From JADKAV01 sp963704075 (GTDB lineage Bacteria > Actinomycetota > Actinomycetes > S36-B12 > UBA10799): a stretch of DNA of 64,000 nt. The stretch lies in the NCBI GenBank assembly GCA_963704075.1, contig CAVPGV010000007.1:42123-106122 (forward strand), written 5' to 3'. Below the pieces are notes generated by a model. The model was not told the origin of the DNA, did not search any database, and was given only the letters and a program-made list of their open reading frames with translations. Each line of letters begins with the position of its first letter. Within the stretch, counting starts at the first letter, position 1. This document shows positions 1 to 8,423 of the stretch, one piece after another. A program made the position numbers and the translations under genes.

Positions 1-1443
1 CCACCCCGCCGATTGGGAGCCTCGACGACGTCGCCGCCGCGGTCGCCGCTGCCAACGACATCACGCCGGTAGACCGGTGGATCGTTGGGAACGGCTACGA
101 CGAGAACAAGATCGGCGGCCATCCCGATCGTGACCTGCTCGAGCGGGTCGCGCCCGGGCGGCGGGTCCTGCTGACCCACACCTCGGGGCACATGGCGGTC
201 GTGAGCACAGCGGTGCTGCAGGAGTTGGGCATCTCCGAGCTCGGCATCGACGTGCCTGGCGGGACGATCGTGGTGGACGGCTCCGGGCGCCCGACGGGAC
301 TGCTTCAGGAGCAGGCCCAGAACCTGCTCACACCGTTGCGTCGCCCGGTCGCAGTGGATGAGGTTGCGCATGCGATTGCCCGGGCCAGCGACGTGTATGT
401 CCGGCAGGGCATCACGAGTGTGGTGGAGGCTGGCGTGGGCGGGGGGTGGATCGGGCGCACCCCGGTCGAGGCGCTGGCCTACCAGCGGGCCCGCGACGCC
501 GGGCACCTTGCGGTTCGTGTCGAACTCATGGTGGTGTCGCCGGTGCTCCACGCGCTACGCGGGAGCGACGCCGACGACCTGGGCGACGGCATCGACCTGG
601 GTCTTCGCACCGGGTTCGGCGACGACCGCTTGCGGCTCGGGCCGGTGAAGGTGTTCTCCGACGGGTCGTCTGATCGGGCACACGGCCGCGATGTGTACCG
701 ACTTCAGCGACGAACCCGGTGTCCGCGGATACCTGCAGGACGACGCAGACGCACTGGTCGACACGATCGTTTCCGCCCACCGCTCCGGCTGGCGGGTCGC
801 CACCCACGCCATCGGTGACTCCGCGATCGACCTCGTGCTGGACGCCTACGAACGGTGTGTGCGCGACTACCCGAGGACCGGCTGGGGCGGGCGTCCCGGC
901 AACCTCGCGCCCCGGCATCGGATCGAACACTTCGGCGTCGCGCGGCCCGACCAGGTGGCGAGGGCAGCTCGCCTCGGCGTTGTGCCGGTGCCGCAGGGCC
1001 GGTTCGTCGGCGAGATCGGCGACGGCATGCGCCGGGCGCTGGGGCCGCAGCGTTCCGAATGGGCCTACCGCCACGCATCGCTGCTGGCCGCCGGACTGGT
1101 CGTTCCGGGCAGTAGCGACCGGCCGGTCGTCGATGGCCGACCCATGCTGGGTATCCACGACATGGTGAACCGGCGGACCGCGTCCGGGGACCTGCTCGGC
1201 CCCGACGAAGTGGTCAGCGCCCACGACGCGCTGCGGGCCTACACGTATGGGTCTGCCTACGCCTCCTACGAGGAGGACCGCAAAGGGTGGATCGGTCCGG
1301 GGACGCTGGCCGACCTCACGGTCCTGTCCGACGACCCCACGCGGGTGGAGCCGGCTGCGCTGGCGGACATCGAGGTGCTCGCGACGGTGGTCGGCGGCGA
1401 GGCCGTGTGGGACGCCGGTCTGGGGATCGGAGGGTCGGCATGA
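1..1443 (+). pseudogene. Amidohydrolase family 3 (YtcJ-like), cut by window edge and frameshifted
   Basis: Metal-dependent hydrolase of the amidohydrolase-3 group that acts on amide or imide bonds; the substrate cannot be told. The frame is open from base 3, so the N-terminus lies outside the window. An HTSGH segment (177-191) and a VKVFSDGS segment (about 645-668) are typical of the family. The frame then changes, and the rest (CTDFSDEPG, THAIGD, the final SDRPVV and amidohydrolase tail) continues to the stop at 1441-1443. Removing one T at 669 restores the family reading SDGSLIGHTAAM. The break is a single inserted base with intact sequence on both sides, so this may be a sequence error rather than a dead gene. 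The stop overlaps the start of the next gene (ATGA). Confidence 0.85.
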
Positions 1444-2101
1444 ACGAGCACCGGCTGGTGGCTTTCAGCGGGCTCGACTCCGCTCACCAGGCCTCCGTGC
1501 GCCATGTCTACGAGTCGTCGTTCCCGCTCGCTCTTGCGCGCGCCGTGGGAGGAGATCACAGCCAGCCGCCCCGACGAGCGATTATTCGTGCTGCTGGACG
1601 ATGAGGCCATGCCTGTGGGACTGGCGCTGGTGCGTCACCTCGGCGATACGTCCATGTCCTTCGTCCGCTACTTCGTGGTCGATGAGCAGCGCCGCGGTGG
1701 CGGGCACGGATCGGCGCTTCTGAAGGCCTTGGTCGACCACCTGCGGGAGGCCGGACGATCGATGCTGCTGCTCGACGTGGAGGATCCCGACGGCCGACCG
1801 GACGATTCCCCGGAACGTCGCGACGACCTGCGCCGCATCGAGTTCTATCGGCGGCAGGGCGTCGATCTGCTCGCGGTCCGCGACTACGCGCCGCCCGATC
1901 ACGGGCAGGAGGGGGAGGAACCGGCGCTGCTGCTGATGGGCGCCTCGCTGCGCCGCATCCTCCAGCGACGGCCTTGGGCTCGACCCCGTGCCGGTTGGTG
2001 CAGCCCTGCGCGACGCGGTCACCGCCGTGTACCGCGACCGCTACGGGCTCGACCCCGACCATCCGGTCGTGCGGGCGACGCTGCGGGCATCGGGTTTGTA
2101 G
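1440..2101 (+). pseudogene. GNAT family N-acetyltransferase with two frame disruptions
   Basis: Predicted acetyl-CoA-dependent N-acetyltransferase, substrate unknown. The start ATG at 1440 overlaps the preceding stop as ATGA, implying translational coupling. The product is spread over three frames: residues before about 1532 in the first; the acetyl-CoA-binding core (FVRYFVVDEQRRGGGHGSA, the R/Q-x-x-G-x-G/A region) in the second; and the C-terminal tail (GLDPVPVGAALRDAV) in the third. Removing one base near 1532 and one C near 1966 gives a continuous protein of about 220 residues ending at 2101. Both breaks are one-base insertions, as in the upstream gene. It converges on the HDAC-like gene. 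Confidence 0.75.
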
Positions 2102-2140
2102 CCCGAGATCCGCAGCCCGACCGTCACCACCGCGGCCGGC

Positions 2141-3208
2141 TCACCCGGCGAGGCCGTCCAGCGCTGCGGCCACGAGCCGTCCAAGCGTCGGCAGGTGGTA
2201 ACCACCCTCTTGGACGGCGACCACCGGAACGCCGAGGGCGGCGACCTGCCGCGCGGCGGAACGGTACCCCTCGGCGGTGACCCGTAGCGGGCTCTCCGGG
2301 TCGTCGGCCGCAGCGTCCACCCCGAGGGATAGCACCACGGCGCCGGGGTCGAACCGGGCAACCGCCGCGACCGCGGCCCCGACCGCGGCCAGCCACCCCT
2401 GGTCGCCGGTCCCCTCCGGCAACGGGAGATTGAGGTTCGCGCCGTGGCCGTCTCCCCGGCCGGTCTCGTCGGCGAACCCGAGGTAGTGCGGGAACCAGCC
2501 GGCACCCGGGTCGACGTGGACCGACGTGACCATCACGTCCGGGCGGTCGTAGAAGATCGACTGCGTCCCGTTGGCGTGGTGGGCATCGACGTCGACCACG
2601 GCCACCCGCTCGTGGCCCGCCGAACGAAGAGCCTGCGCGGCGATCGCCGCGTTGTTCAGGTAGCAGGACCCCCCGAAGGCATCGCGCGTGACATGGTGAC
2701 CCGGCGGGCGGCAGGCGGCGTACGCGGCGGGCGTCCCCGAGTTGACCAGGTCGACCGCGGTCAGGGCCGCGTCAGCCGCGGCTCGGGCGGCGGTGTACGT
2801 ACCCGGGCCGACCAGCGTCATCGTGTCGTAGCAGAAACGGCCCGCGCGGGCGTGCGCGGCCGTGGGCGTACGCAGCGGAAGTCCGGACAGCAAACCGGGC
2901 GTGGGGAACAGGTACCCGACGACGCGGTCCTGTCCGGGGTCGTCGGGGAAGCCGGCGGCCACCCACCCGGAGTACGCATCGGCCAGGTAGTCCAGCAGCG
3001 CGGCGTCGTGGACGGCCAGCACGGGTTCGTCGCCGTGGGCGGTGGCCGGGACGAACGGGTGTCCGGCCTCGGCCAGGGCGGCTCGGATGGCCGGAAGTCT
3101 CTCGGGCGCCTCAGTCCCGGGCGTCCGGACGCCGACCCAGACCTCCCCACCAGGAACATGCAGCAGGCAGTCGTCGGACCAGACCACGGGGATCGTCATG
3201 TGCGGCAT
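2141..3208 (-). CDS. Histone deacetylase/acetylpolyamine amidohydrolase family protein
   Basis: Zinc-dependent deacetylase of the class II HDAC / acetylpolyamine amidohydrolase / AcuC superfamily, 355 residues, cytoplasmic. The His-His pair in PPGHH is at residues 171-172. The metal ligands are seen as D208 and H210 in VDVDAHHANG and D298 in SLGVD. The transition-state tyrosine is in EGGY (Y337). All catalytic elements are present, so activity is expected; the substrate could be acetylated polyamines, a small amide or acetyl-lysine. The start at 3208 (MPHMTIP) is preferred over 3199 because a CATGGT hexamer sits six bases upstream. It is divergent from the DmpA-type peptidase with only nine bases between the start codons. 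Confidence 0.88.
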   Translation of the reverse strand: MPHMTIPVVWSDDCLLHVPGGEVWVGVRTPGTEAPERLPAIRAALAEAGHPFVPATAHGDEPVLAVHDAALLDYLADAYSGWVAAGFPDDPGQDRVVGYLFPTPGLLSGLPLRTPTAAHARAGRFCYDTMTLVGPGTYTAARAAADAALTAVDLVNSGTPAAYAACRPPGHHVTRDAFGGSCYLNNAAIAAQALRSAGHERVAVVDVDAHHANGTQSIFYDRPDVMVTSVHVDPGAGWFPHYLGFADETGRGDGHGANLNLPLPEGTGDQGWLAAVGAAVAAVARFDPGAVVLSLGVDAAADDPESPLRVTAEGYRSAARQVAALGVPVVAVQEGGYHLPTLGRLVAAALDGLAG

Positions 3209-3217
3209 GATGCCACC

Positions 3218-4303
3218 ATGCCGCCCGCTTTCCTCGCCCAGTCCTTCGGCCGCTTCCCCACGGGTCCCAGCGACTCCGTGCTCGACGTGCCGGGGGCGGG
3301 GCTTGGGCACGCGACGATCGTCCGCGACGATGCCGACCCACCGGTGGGTAGCGGCATCGCCCGAACCGGTGTGACGGTTGTGGACCCCGGAGGCGACGTG
3401 TGGGCGAATCCAGTGCCGGCCGGAGTCGCGGTCCTCAACGGGGCGGGTGAACTGACCGGCAGCCTGCAGATCCAGGAGTGGGGGTTGACTGAGACGCCCG
3501 TCTTCCTCACCAGCACGATGCAGGTCGGCCGCGTCTACGACGCCGCCTGCCGGCTGCTGATGGCCGAACAACCCGAGATCGCGGATTCGGTCGTGATCCC
3601 GGTCGTTGGCGAGTGCGACGACTCGTGGCTGAACGACCCGCGCACTATGCATGTGACGGATACGGATGTTGCCGAGGCTCTGTCGCAGGCGCGTCAGTCG
3701 GCCCGGGACGGGCTCCCACCTGGTGGTCGGGCGGTCCTGAGCGGTTGCGTGGGAGCGGGGACAGGGACCGTGTGTATGGGGTGGAAGGGCGGAATCGGGA
3801 CCTCGTCGCGCGTCCTGCCCGACGGCACCACCGTCGCCGTCGTGCTCCTCACCAACTTCGGTGCACCACACCAGCTGACGATCCGGGGCCAGGTGGTGGG
3901 CGAGGAGCTCGAAGAACCGGCCTGGTGGGCGGCCACCCACCCGGAGCCGGCCGGTTCCTGTATCGGGGTGGTCGTCACTGACGCGCCGCTCGATCCGGCG
4001 ACTGCGACCCGCGTGGCAGCTCGCGTCGGCCTCGGCCTGGCGAGGTGCGGCTCGGTCGCACACCACGGCAGCGGCGAGATCTTCTGCTGCCTGGCCACCG
4101 GCCTGAGGGCACCTCGCGGCGCGGCGCCCGATCGCCCCGCATGGCCGAGCTCCCGGCTTGACGACCTGTTCGAGGCCACGGTGGACGCGACGGAGTCGGC
4201 GGTGTGGGACAGCCTTCTTTCGGCGACCACGACCACTGGGCGTCGGGGTCTCACCGTGCCGGCGCTGCCGCGGGACCGGCTCGAGGCGCTGATCGGGCCG
4301 TGA
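3218..4303 (+). CDS. P1/DmpA (S58) family aminopeptidase
   Basis: Self-processing N-terminal-nucleophile hydrolase of the DmpA/BapA group (D-aminopeptidases, beta-peptidyl aminopeptidases), 361 residues. The hallmark GAGTGTVCMGWKGG is followed by GIGTSSR (residues 193-198), where precursor cleavage exposes the nucleophile in known members. The N-terminal GPSDSVLDVPGAGLGHATI also matches the family. No signal peptide is visible, so it should be cytoplasmic. The ATG at 3218 is back to back with the HDAC-like gene, and CATGAT lies six bases upstream. The physiological substrate cannot be predicted. Confidence 0.88.
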   Translation: MPPAFLAQSFGRFPTGPSDSVLDVPGAGLGHATIVRDDADPPVGSGIARTGVTVVDPGGDVWANPVPAGVAVLNGAGELTGSLQIQEWGLTETPVFLTSTMQVGRVYDAACRLLMAEQPEIADSVVIPVVGECDDSWLNDPRTMHVTDTDVAEALSQARQSARDGLPPGGRAVLSGCVGAGTGTVCMGWKGGIGTSSRVLPDGTTVAVVLLTNFGAPHQLTIRGQVVGEELEEPAWWAATHPEPAGSCIGVVVTDAPLDPATATRVAARVGLGLARCGSVAHHGSGEIFCCLATGLRAPRGAAPDRPAWPSSRLDDLFEATVDATESAVWDSLLSATTTTGRRGLTVPALPRDRLEALIGP

Positions 4304-4431
4304 CTTGACCGCCGCGCCGGGCGCGGCGAGGGTCGGCGCGGACTTTGGACCTGGCACGTCACCCAGTGACCAGATCTGACCAAAGTCCCGGGACAGCCGG
4401 CGTAGCCGGGCAGAGGCGGCGTAACATTGAT

Positions 4432-4451
4432 ATAACTCGACTCATAGTTAT
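4432..4451. promoter_or_regulatory. Inverted repeat in the clpB promoter, possible stress-repressor operator
   Basis: Perfect 6-base arms ATAACT (4432-4437) and AGTTAT (4446-4451) are separated by 8 bases, and the right arm overlaps the first base of the -35 hexamer. Actinobacterial clpB is often repressed by HspR through HAIR elements (CTTGAGT-N7-ACTCAAG). This repeat has a similar spacer but a different sequence, so the regulator is unassigned. Confidence 0.4.
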
Positions 4452-4480
4452 TGACACAGAGCCTCCCGATCCGGCACAAT
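4451..4480 (+). promoter_or_regulatory. clpB promoter (TTGACA, 18 bp, CACAAT)
   Basis: A perfect TTGACA at 4451-4456 and CACAAT at 4475-4480 are 18 bases apart. The -10 ends six bases before ATG 4487, which predicts a leaderless clpB transcript beginning at or next to the start codon. Confidence 0.6.
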
Positions 4481-4486
4481 ATGACC

Positions 4487-7021
4487 ATGGACTTCACCAC
4501 CAAGGCGCAGGACGCCCTCGGAGCTGCGATTCGGCAAGCCGCAGCCGACGGCAACTCGGAAGTGACCCCTGCGCACCTACTTCATGCACTGCTTGCCCAG
4601 GGCGAGGGGATCGCCGTCAGCCTGCTCGACACCGTCGGTGTCAACCGTCCGGCGCTCGATGCCGATGTGCGCGCCGCGCTGTCCCAACTGCCCGCCGCCA
4701 CCGGCTCGACCATGGGTCAGCCCACCTTGTCCCGGACCATGCATGCCGTTCTGCAGGCGGCCCAAGACCTCGCCAACCAACGCAGCGACGACTACGTCTC
4801 CACTGAGCACCTGTTGATCGGTGTCGCGGAGAAGCAACCGGACCTGCTGCCCGTCGAGCCTGCCAAACTGCTCGACGCCCTGGGCCAGGTCGCCGGTGAC
4901 CGACGCGTCACCAATCAGGACCCCGAGGCCAGCTTCCAGGCGCTCGAGAAGTACGGCATCGATCTGACCGAACGCGCGCGCGAGGGCAAGATCGACCCGG
5001 TCATCGGCCGAGATGCCGAGATCCGCCGTGTCGTGCAGGTGCTGTCACGGCGCACGAAGAACAACCCGGTACTGATCGGGGAACCTGGGGTCGGCAAGAC
5101 CGCGGTGGTCGAGGGCCTGGCCCAGCGCATCGTCGCCGGCGATGTTCCGGACTCCCTGCGCAACAAGACCCTCATCTCCCTGGACCTGCCCGGCATGGTC
5201 GCCGGCGCCAAGTACCGCGGCGAGTTCGAGGAGCGGCTCAAGGCAGTCCTGGAGGAGATACAGCAGTCCGAGGGCCAGATCATCACGTTCATCGACGAAC
5301 TGCACACCGTCGTCGGCGCCGGCGCCTCCGGCGAAGGTGCCATGGACGCCGGCAACATGCTCAAGCCGATGCTCGCCCGCGGCGAACTACGCATGGTCGG
5401 TGCCACCACGCTGGACGAATACCGCGAACGCATCGAAAAGGATCCGGCCCTCGAGCGGCGCTTCCAGCAGGTACTGGTCGGCGAGCCGAGCGTCGAGGAG
5501 ACGATCGCGATCCTGCGCGGGCTCAAGGAGAAGTACGAGGCGCACCACAAGGTCGCCATCGCGGACGCGGCGCTGGTGGCGGCGGCGACACTGTCAGACC
5601 GCTACATCACCGCGCGCTTCCTGCCCGACAAGGCCATCGACCTCGTCGACGAGTCGGCGTCGCGGCTGCGTATGGAGATCGACTCCAGTCCTGAGGAGAT
5701 CGACAAACTCCAGCGCCAGGTCGACCGCATGAAGATGGAGGAGATGGCCCTTGCCAAGGAGACCGACCCCGCCTCCGTCGAGCGGCTCGAGAAACTGCGC
5801 GCCGATCTCGCGGATCATGAGGAGGATCTGCGCGCTCTGCGTTCCCGGTGGGATCTGGAGAAGGCCAACCTGGACCGCATCGGCGACCTGAAGATCCGCA
5901 TCGACGAACTGCGCAACATCGCCGACCGTGCGGTGCGCGACGGTGACCTGGAGCAGGCCGCCAGGATCCAGTACGGCGAGTTGCCGGAACTGGAGCGGAA
6001 GCTGGAATCCCAGGCCGGCCCCGAGGGCGGGATGGTCTCCGAGGAGGTCACCGCCGAGGACATCGCCGAGGTCGTGGGCGCCTGGACCGGGATCCCGGCC
6101 GGGCGGCTGATGGAGGGTGAGACCGAGAAGCTCCTGCGCATGGAAGAGGAACTCGGAAAGCGGGTCATCGGGCAGGAGCAGGCCGTCCGCGCGGTGTCCG
6201 ATGCTGTACGCCGCACTCGTGCCGGCATCTCCGACCCCGACCGGCCGACCGGTTCGTTCCTGTTCCTCGGACCGACCGGCGTCGGCAAGACCGAACTTGC
6301 GAAGGCGCTTGCTGAGTTCCTGTTCGACGACGAACGGGCGATGATCCGCATCGACATGAGCGAGTACTCCGAGAAGCACTCGGTGGCCCGGCTGGTGGGC
6401 GCCCCTCCCGGCTACGTCGGGTATGAGGAGGGCGGTCAGCTCACCGAGGCAGTGCGCCGCAGGCCCTACAGCCTGGTCCTGCTCGACGAGGTCGAGAAGG
6501 CCCACCCCGAGGTGTTCGACATCCTGCTGCAAGTGCTCGACGACGGTCGCCTCACCGACGGCCAGGGCCGCACGGTGGACTTCCGCAACACGATTCTGGT
6601 GCTGACCTCCAACATGGGGTCGCAGTTCCTCGTCGACCAGACGGTGCCGTACGAGCAACGCCAGGAATCCGTGATGGCGGTGGTCCGGCAGTCGTTCAAG
6701 CCGGAGTTCCTCAACCGGCTCGACGACGTCGTCATGTTTGCGCCGCTGAGCCCGGCCGAACTCACGAGGATCGTGGACCTGCAGGTCGAAGCGCTGGCCG
6801 ACAGGTTGGCCAGCCGCCGGATGACCCTGATCGTCACCGACGCCGCGAAGGTGTGGTTGGCCGAGAAGGGCTTCGACCCGATCTACGGTGCGCGGCCGCT
6901 GCGCAGGTTGGTGCAGAAGGAGATCGGCGACCAGCTCGCCCGAGCCATCCTTGCCGGCGAGGTGCGGGACGGGGAGTCCGTCACGGTGGATGTGCTCGGG
7001 GACGGTCTGGCCCTGGTCTGA
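4487..7021 (+). CDS. clpB: ATP-dependent chaperone ClpB
   Basis: Hexameric AAA+ disaggregase that works with DnaK to resolve protein aggregates after heat stress. The 844 residues show the Clp N-domain repeat; NBD1 with Walker A GEPGVGKT (198-205) and Walker B FIDELH; the long coiled-coil middle domain rich in Glu, Arg and Leu; and NBD2 with Walker A GPTGVGKT (about 595-602), Walker B VLLDEVEKAH and the C-terminal D2-small domain. ATG 4487 (MDFTTKAQ) is chosen over TTG 4451 and ATG 4481 because the -10 hexamer ends six bases before it. The operator-like repeat upstream suggests stress control. It is a single-gene unit followed by a hairpin. Confidence 0.97.
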   Translation: MDFTTKAQDALGAAIRQAAADGNSEVTPAHLLHALLAQGEGIAVSLLDTVGVNRPALDADVRAALSQLPAATGSTMGQPTLSRTMHAVLQAAQDLANQRSDDYVSTEHLLIGVAEKQPDLLPVEPAKLLDALGQVAGDRRVTNQDPEASFQALEKYGIDLTERAREGKIDPVIGRDAEIRRVVQVLSRRTKNNPVLIGEPGVGKTAVVEGLAQRIVAGDVPDSLRNKTLISLDLPGMVAGAKYRGEFEERLKAVLEEIQQSEGQIITFIDELHTVVGAGASGEGAMDAGNMLKPMLARGELRMVGATTLDEYRERIEKDPALERRFQQVLVGEPSVEETIAILRGLKEKYEAHHKVAIADAALVAAATLSDRYITARFLPDKAIDLVDESASRLRMEIDSSPEEIDKLQRQVDRMKMEEMALAKETDPASVERLEKLRADLADHEEDLRALRSRWDLEKANLDRIGDLKIRIDELRNIADRAVRDGDLEQAARIQYGELPELERKLESQAGPEGGMVSEEVTAEDIAEVVGAWTGIPAGRLMEGETEKLLRMEEELGKRVIGQEQAVRAVSDAVRRTRAGISDPDRPTGSFLFLGPTGVGKTELAKALAEFLFDDERAMIRIDMSEYSEKHSVARLVGAPPGYVGYEEGGQLTEAVRRRPYSLVLLDEVEKAHPEVFDILLQVLDDGRLTDGQGRTVDFRNTILVLTSNMGSQFLVDQTVPYEQRQESVMAVVRQSFKPEFLNRLDDVVMFAPLSPAELTRIVDLQVEALADRLASRRMTLIVTDAAKVWLAEKGFDPIYGARPLRRLVQKEIGDQLARAILAGEVRDGESVTVDVLGDGLALV

Positions 7022-7027
7022 GAGCTG

Positions 7028-7067
7028 CCCCTCAACGCGATGCGTGCGACCACGCCGGGTTGAGGGG
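7028..7067 (+). terminator. Hairpin after clpB
   Basis: Nine-base perfect arms CCCCTCAAC (7028-7036) and GTTGAGGGG (7059-7067) begin six bases after the clpB stop. There is no T-run, as is common for actinobacterial terminators. Confidence 0.6.
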
Positions 7068-7267
7068 ATGCCTCTGATCCGGTCTTCCCGGGGCCGTACC
7101 GCCTAGCCCGCGAGTAGCAGCAGGCCCCTGCATTCCGGCTGAGCCCGTCTGTCCGTTGGAATCCGACGGACTACACAACCCCGCGTCGGTGCGTCCACTG
7201 AGCACGTCCTGCGGCGTGTATCAGGTGCGAACACCACGAATGCCGCTCACAAACCGAACGGCCTTTG

Positions 7268-7273
7268 TAAGGT
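7268..7273 (+). promoter_or_regulatory. -10 hexamer TAAGGT, leaderless start of the secreted endonuclease-family gene
   Basis: TAAGGT ends seven bases before ATG 7281. The rest of 7068-7267 has no recognisable gene; it holds only a 6-base-arm hairpin near 7150-7170. Confidence 0.45.
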
Positions 7274-7280
7274 GGCGGCC

Positions 7281-8423
7281 ATGCGCACAGTATTCATCGC
7301 CGCCACCGCGGGAGCACTCATCCTGACCGGAGTGGGAACGGCTCAAGCAGACAGCACCGCTTCGGGAGAGGTGGCATCCGGTGGCGCCAAGAACGTGAAG
7401 GTGATGACCCGCAACCTGTTCCTCGGCGCCGACCTCGGACCCGCCCTGGGTGCCACCGGCGGTGGGGAGTTCGTCACGGCGGCCGGGGCGATCTTCCGTC
7501 AGCTCGAGGCCACCAACTTCCCGCAGCGGGCCAAGGGCCTCGCCGACGAGATCCAGGCACGCAAACCCGACCTGATCGGCCTGCAGGAGGTCGCGCTGTG
7601 GCGCAAGGGTCCGGTGAACCTGAACGCGGTGTTCAACCAGGAGCCGTCCGCCAAGAAGGTCTACCAGGACTTCCTGAAGATCCTGATGAAGCGGATCAAC
7701 AAGGGCAAGGTCAAGTACGAGGTCGTGGATGTTCAAGACGAATTCGACTTCGAGGCCCCCGCGGACACCGACAACAACCCGAAGACCGGCACGAACGGTG
7801 CCGAGGCCAACTACCGGCTCACCATGCGCGACGCCATCCTCAAACGCACCGACAAGGGGATTCAGACCAAGGACCTGCAAGGGGCGCAGTACAAGAAGAA
7901 GAACAGCTTCAGCGTGAAGGTCGCCGGGTTCGTCACGGTGACGTCGCTGCGTGGGTGGCTGTCGACCCGCGCGAAGATGCGCGGCGGCAAGTGGTTCACG
8001 TTCGCGAACACCCACCTGGAAGCCTTCGATGACCGCACCCAGGTGCCCAGCATCCGCGCGAAGCAGGCCAAGGAGTTCGCCAAAGCGATGGCCAAGGTCA
8101 AGGGTCCGCTGATCGCGGTCGGCGATTTCAACTCCGACTCCCCGGGATTGGTGCCTGGCGACGAGCAGGCGTTCGAGGTGTTGCGCAAGGCAGGCTTCAA
8201 GGACATCGGTACGACGACGCCGATGAGTTGCTGCATCGCGACTTCCGACGACATGCAGACGGGGGGCTCGATCGACGAGTTCGACCACCGCGTCGACCAG
8301 ATCTTCACCACCACCCCGAAGAGGGTCAAGAAGATCAAGACCTGGGTCGTGGGCCGGGAGCAGTCCTACGGGTTCTGGCACTCCGACCACGCCGGGGTCG
8401 TGGGCAAGTACGCGCTCAAGTAG
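7281..8423 (+). CDS. Secreted endonuclease/exonuclease/phosphatase family protein
   Basis: Metal-dependent phosphoesterase of the EEP (DNase I / sphingomyelinase / inositol phosphatase) fold, 380 residues. An N-terminal signal peptide (MRTVFIAATAGALILTGVG followed by AQA) directs export. Core motifs are visible: TRNLFLGADL near the start (metal-binding Asn), LIGLQEV (catalytic Glu), the mid-protein NTHLEAF, VGDFNSD, and the C-terminal SDHAGV with the catalytic Asp-His. ATG 7281 is preferred over GTG 7272 from the signal peptide and the TAAGGT hexamer. The substrate may be nucleic acid, phospholipid or another phosphodiester. It converges directly on the next gene, with stops abutting. Confidence 0.85.
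   Translation: MRTVFIAATAGALILTGVGTAQADSTASGEVASGGAKNVKVMTRNLFLGADLGPALGATGGGEFVTAAGAIFRQLEATNFPQRAKGLADEIQARKPDLIGLQEVALWRKGPVNLNAVFNQEPSAKKVYQDFLKILMKRINKGKVKYEVVDVQDEFDFEAPADTDNNPKTGTNGAEANYRLTMRDAILKRTDKGIQTKDLQGAQYKKKNSFSVKVAGFVTVTSLRGWLSTRAKMRGGKWFTFANTHLEAFDDRTQVPSIRAKQAKEFAKAMAKVKGPLIAVGDFNSDSPGLVPGDEQAFEVLRKAGFKDIGTTTPMSCCIATSDDMQTGGSIDEFDHRVDQIFTTTPKRVKKIKTWVVGREQSYGFWHSDHAGVVGKYALK

Noticed and set aside
4432..4451. HAIR element (HspR site) at clpB
   Set aside because: The inverted repeat has arms ATAACT/AGTTAT, not CTTGAGT/ACTCAAG. Kept only as an unassigned operator candidate.
7022..7267. tRNA or other structural RNA in the clpB downstream region
   Set aside because: Only simple hairpins are seen; no cloverleaf, T-loop GTTCRA or anticodon arm could be made out here or in the other long intergenic stretches.
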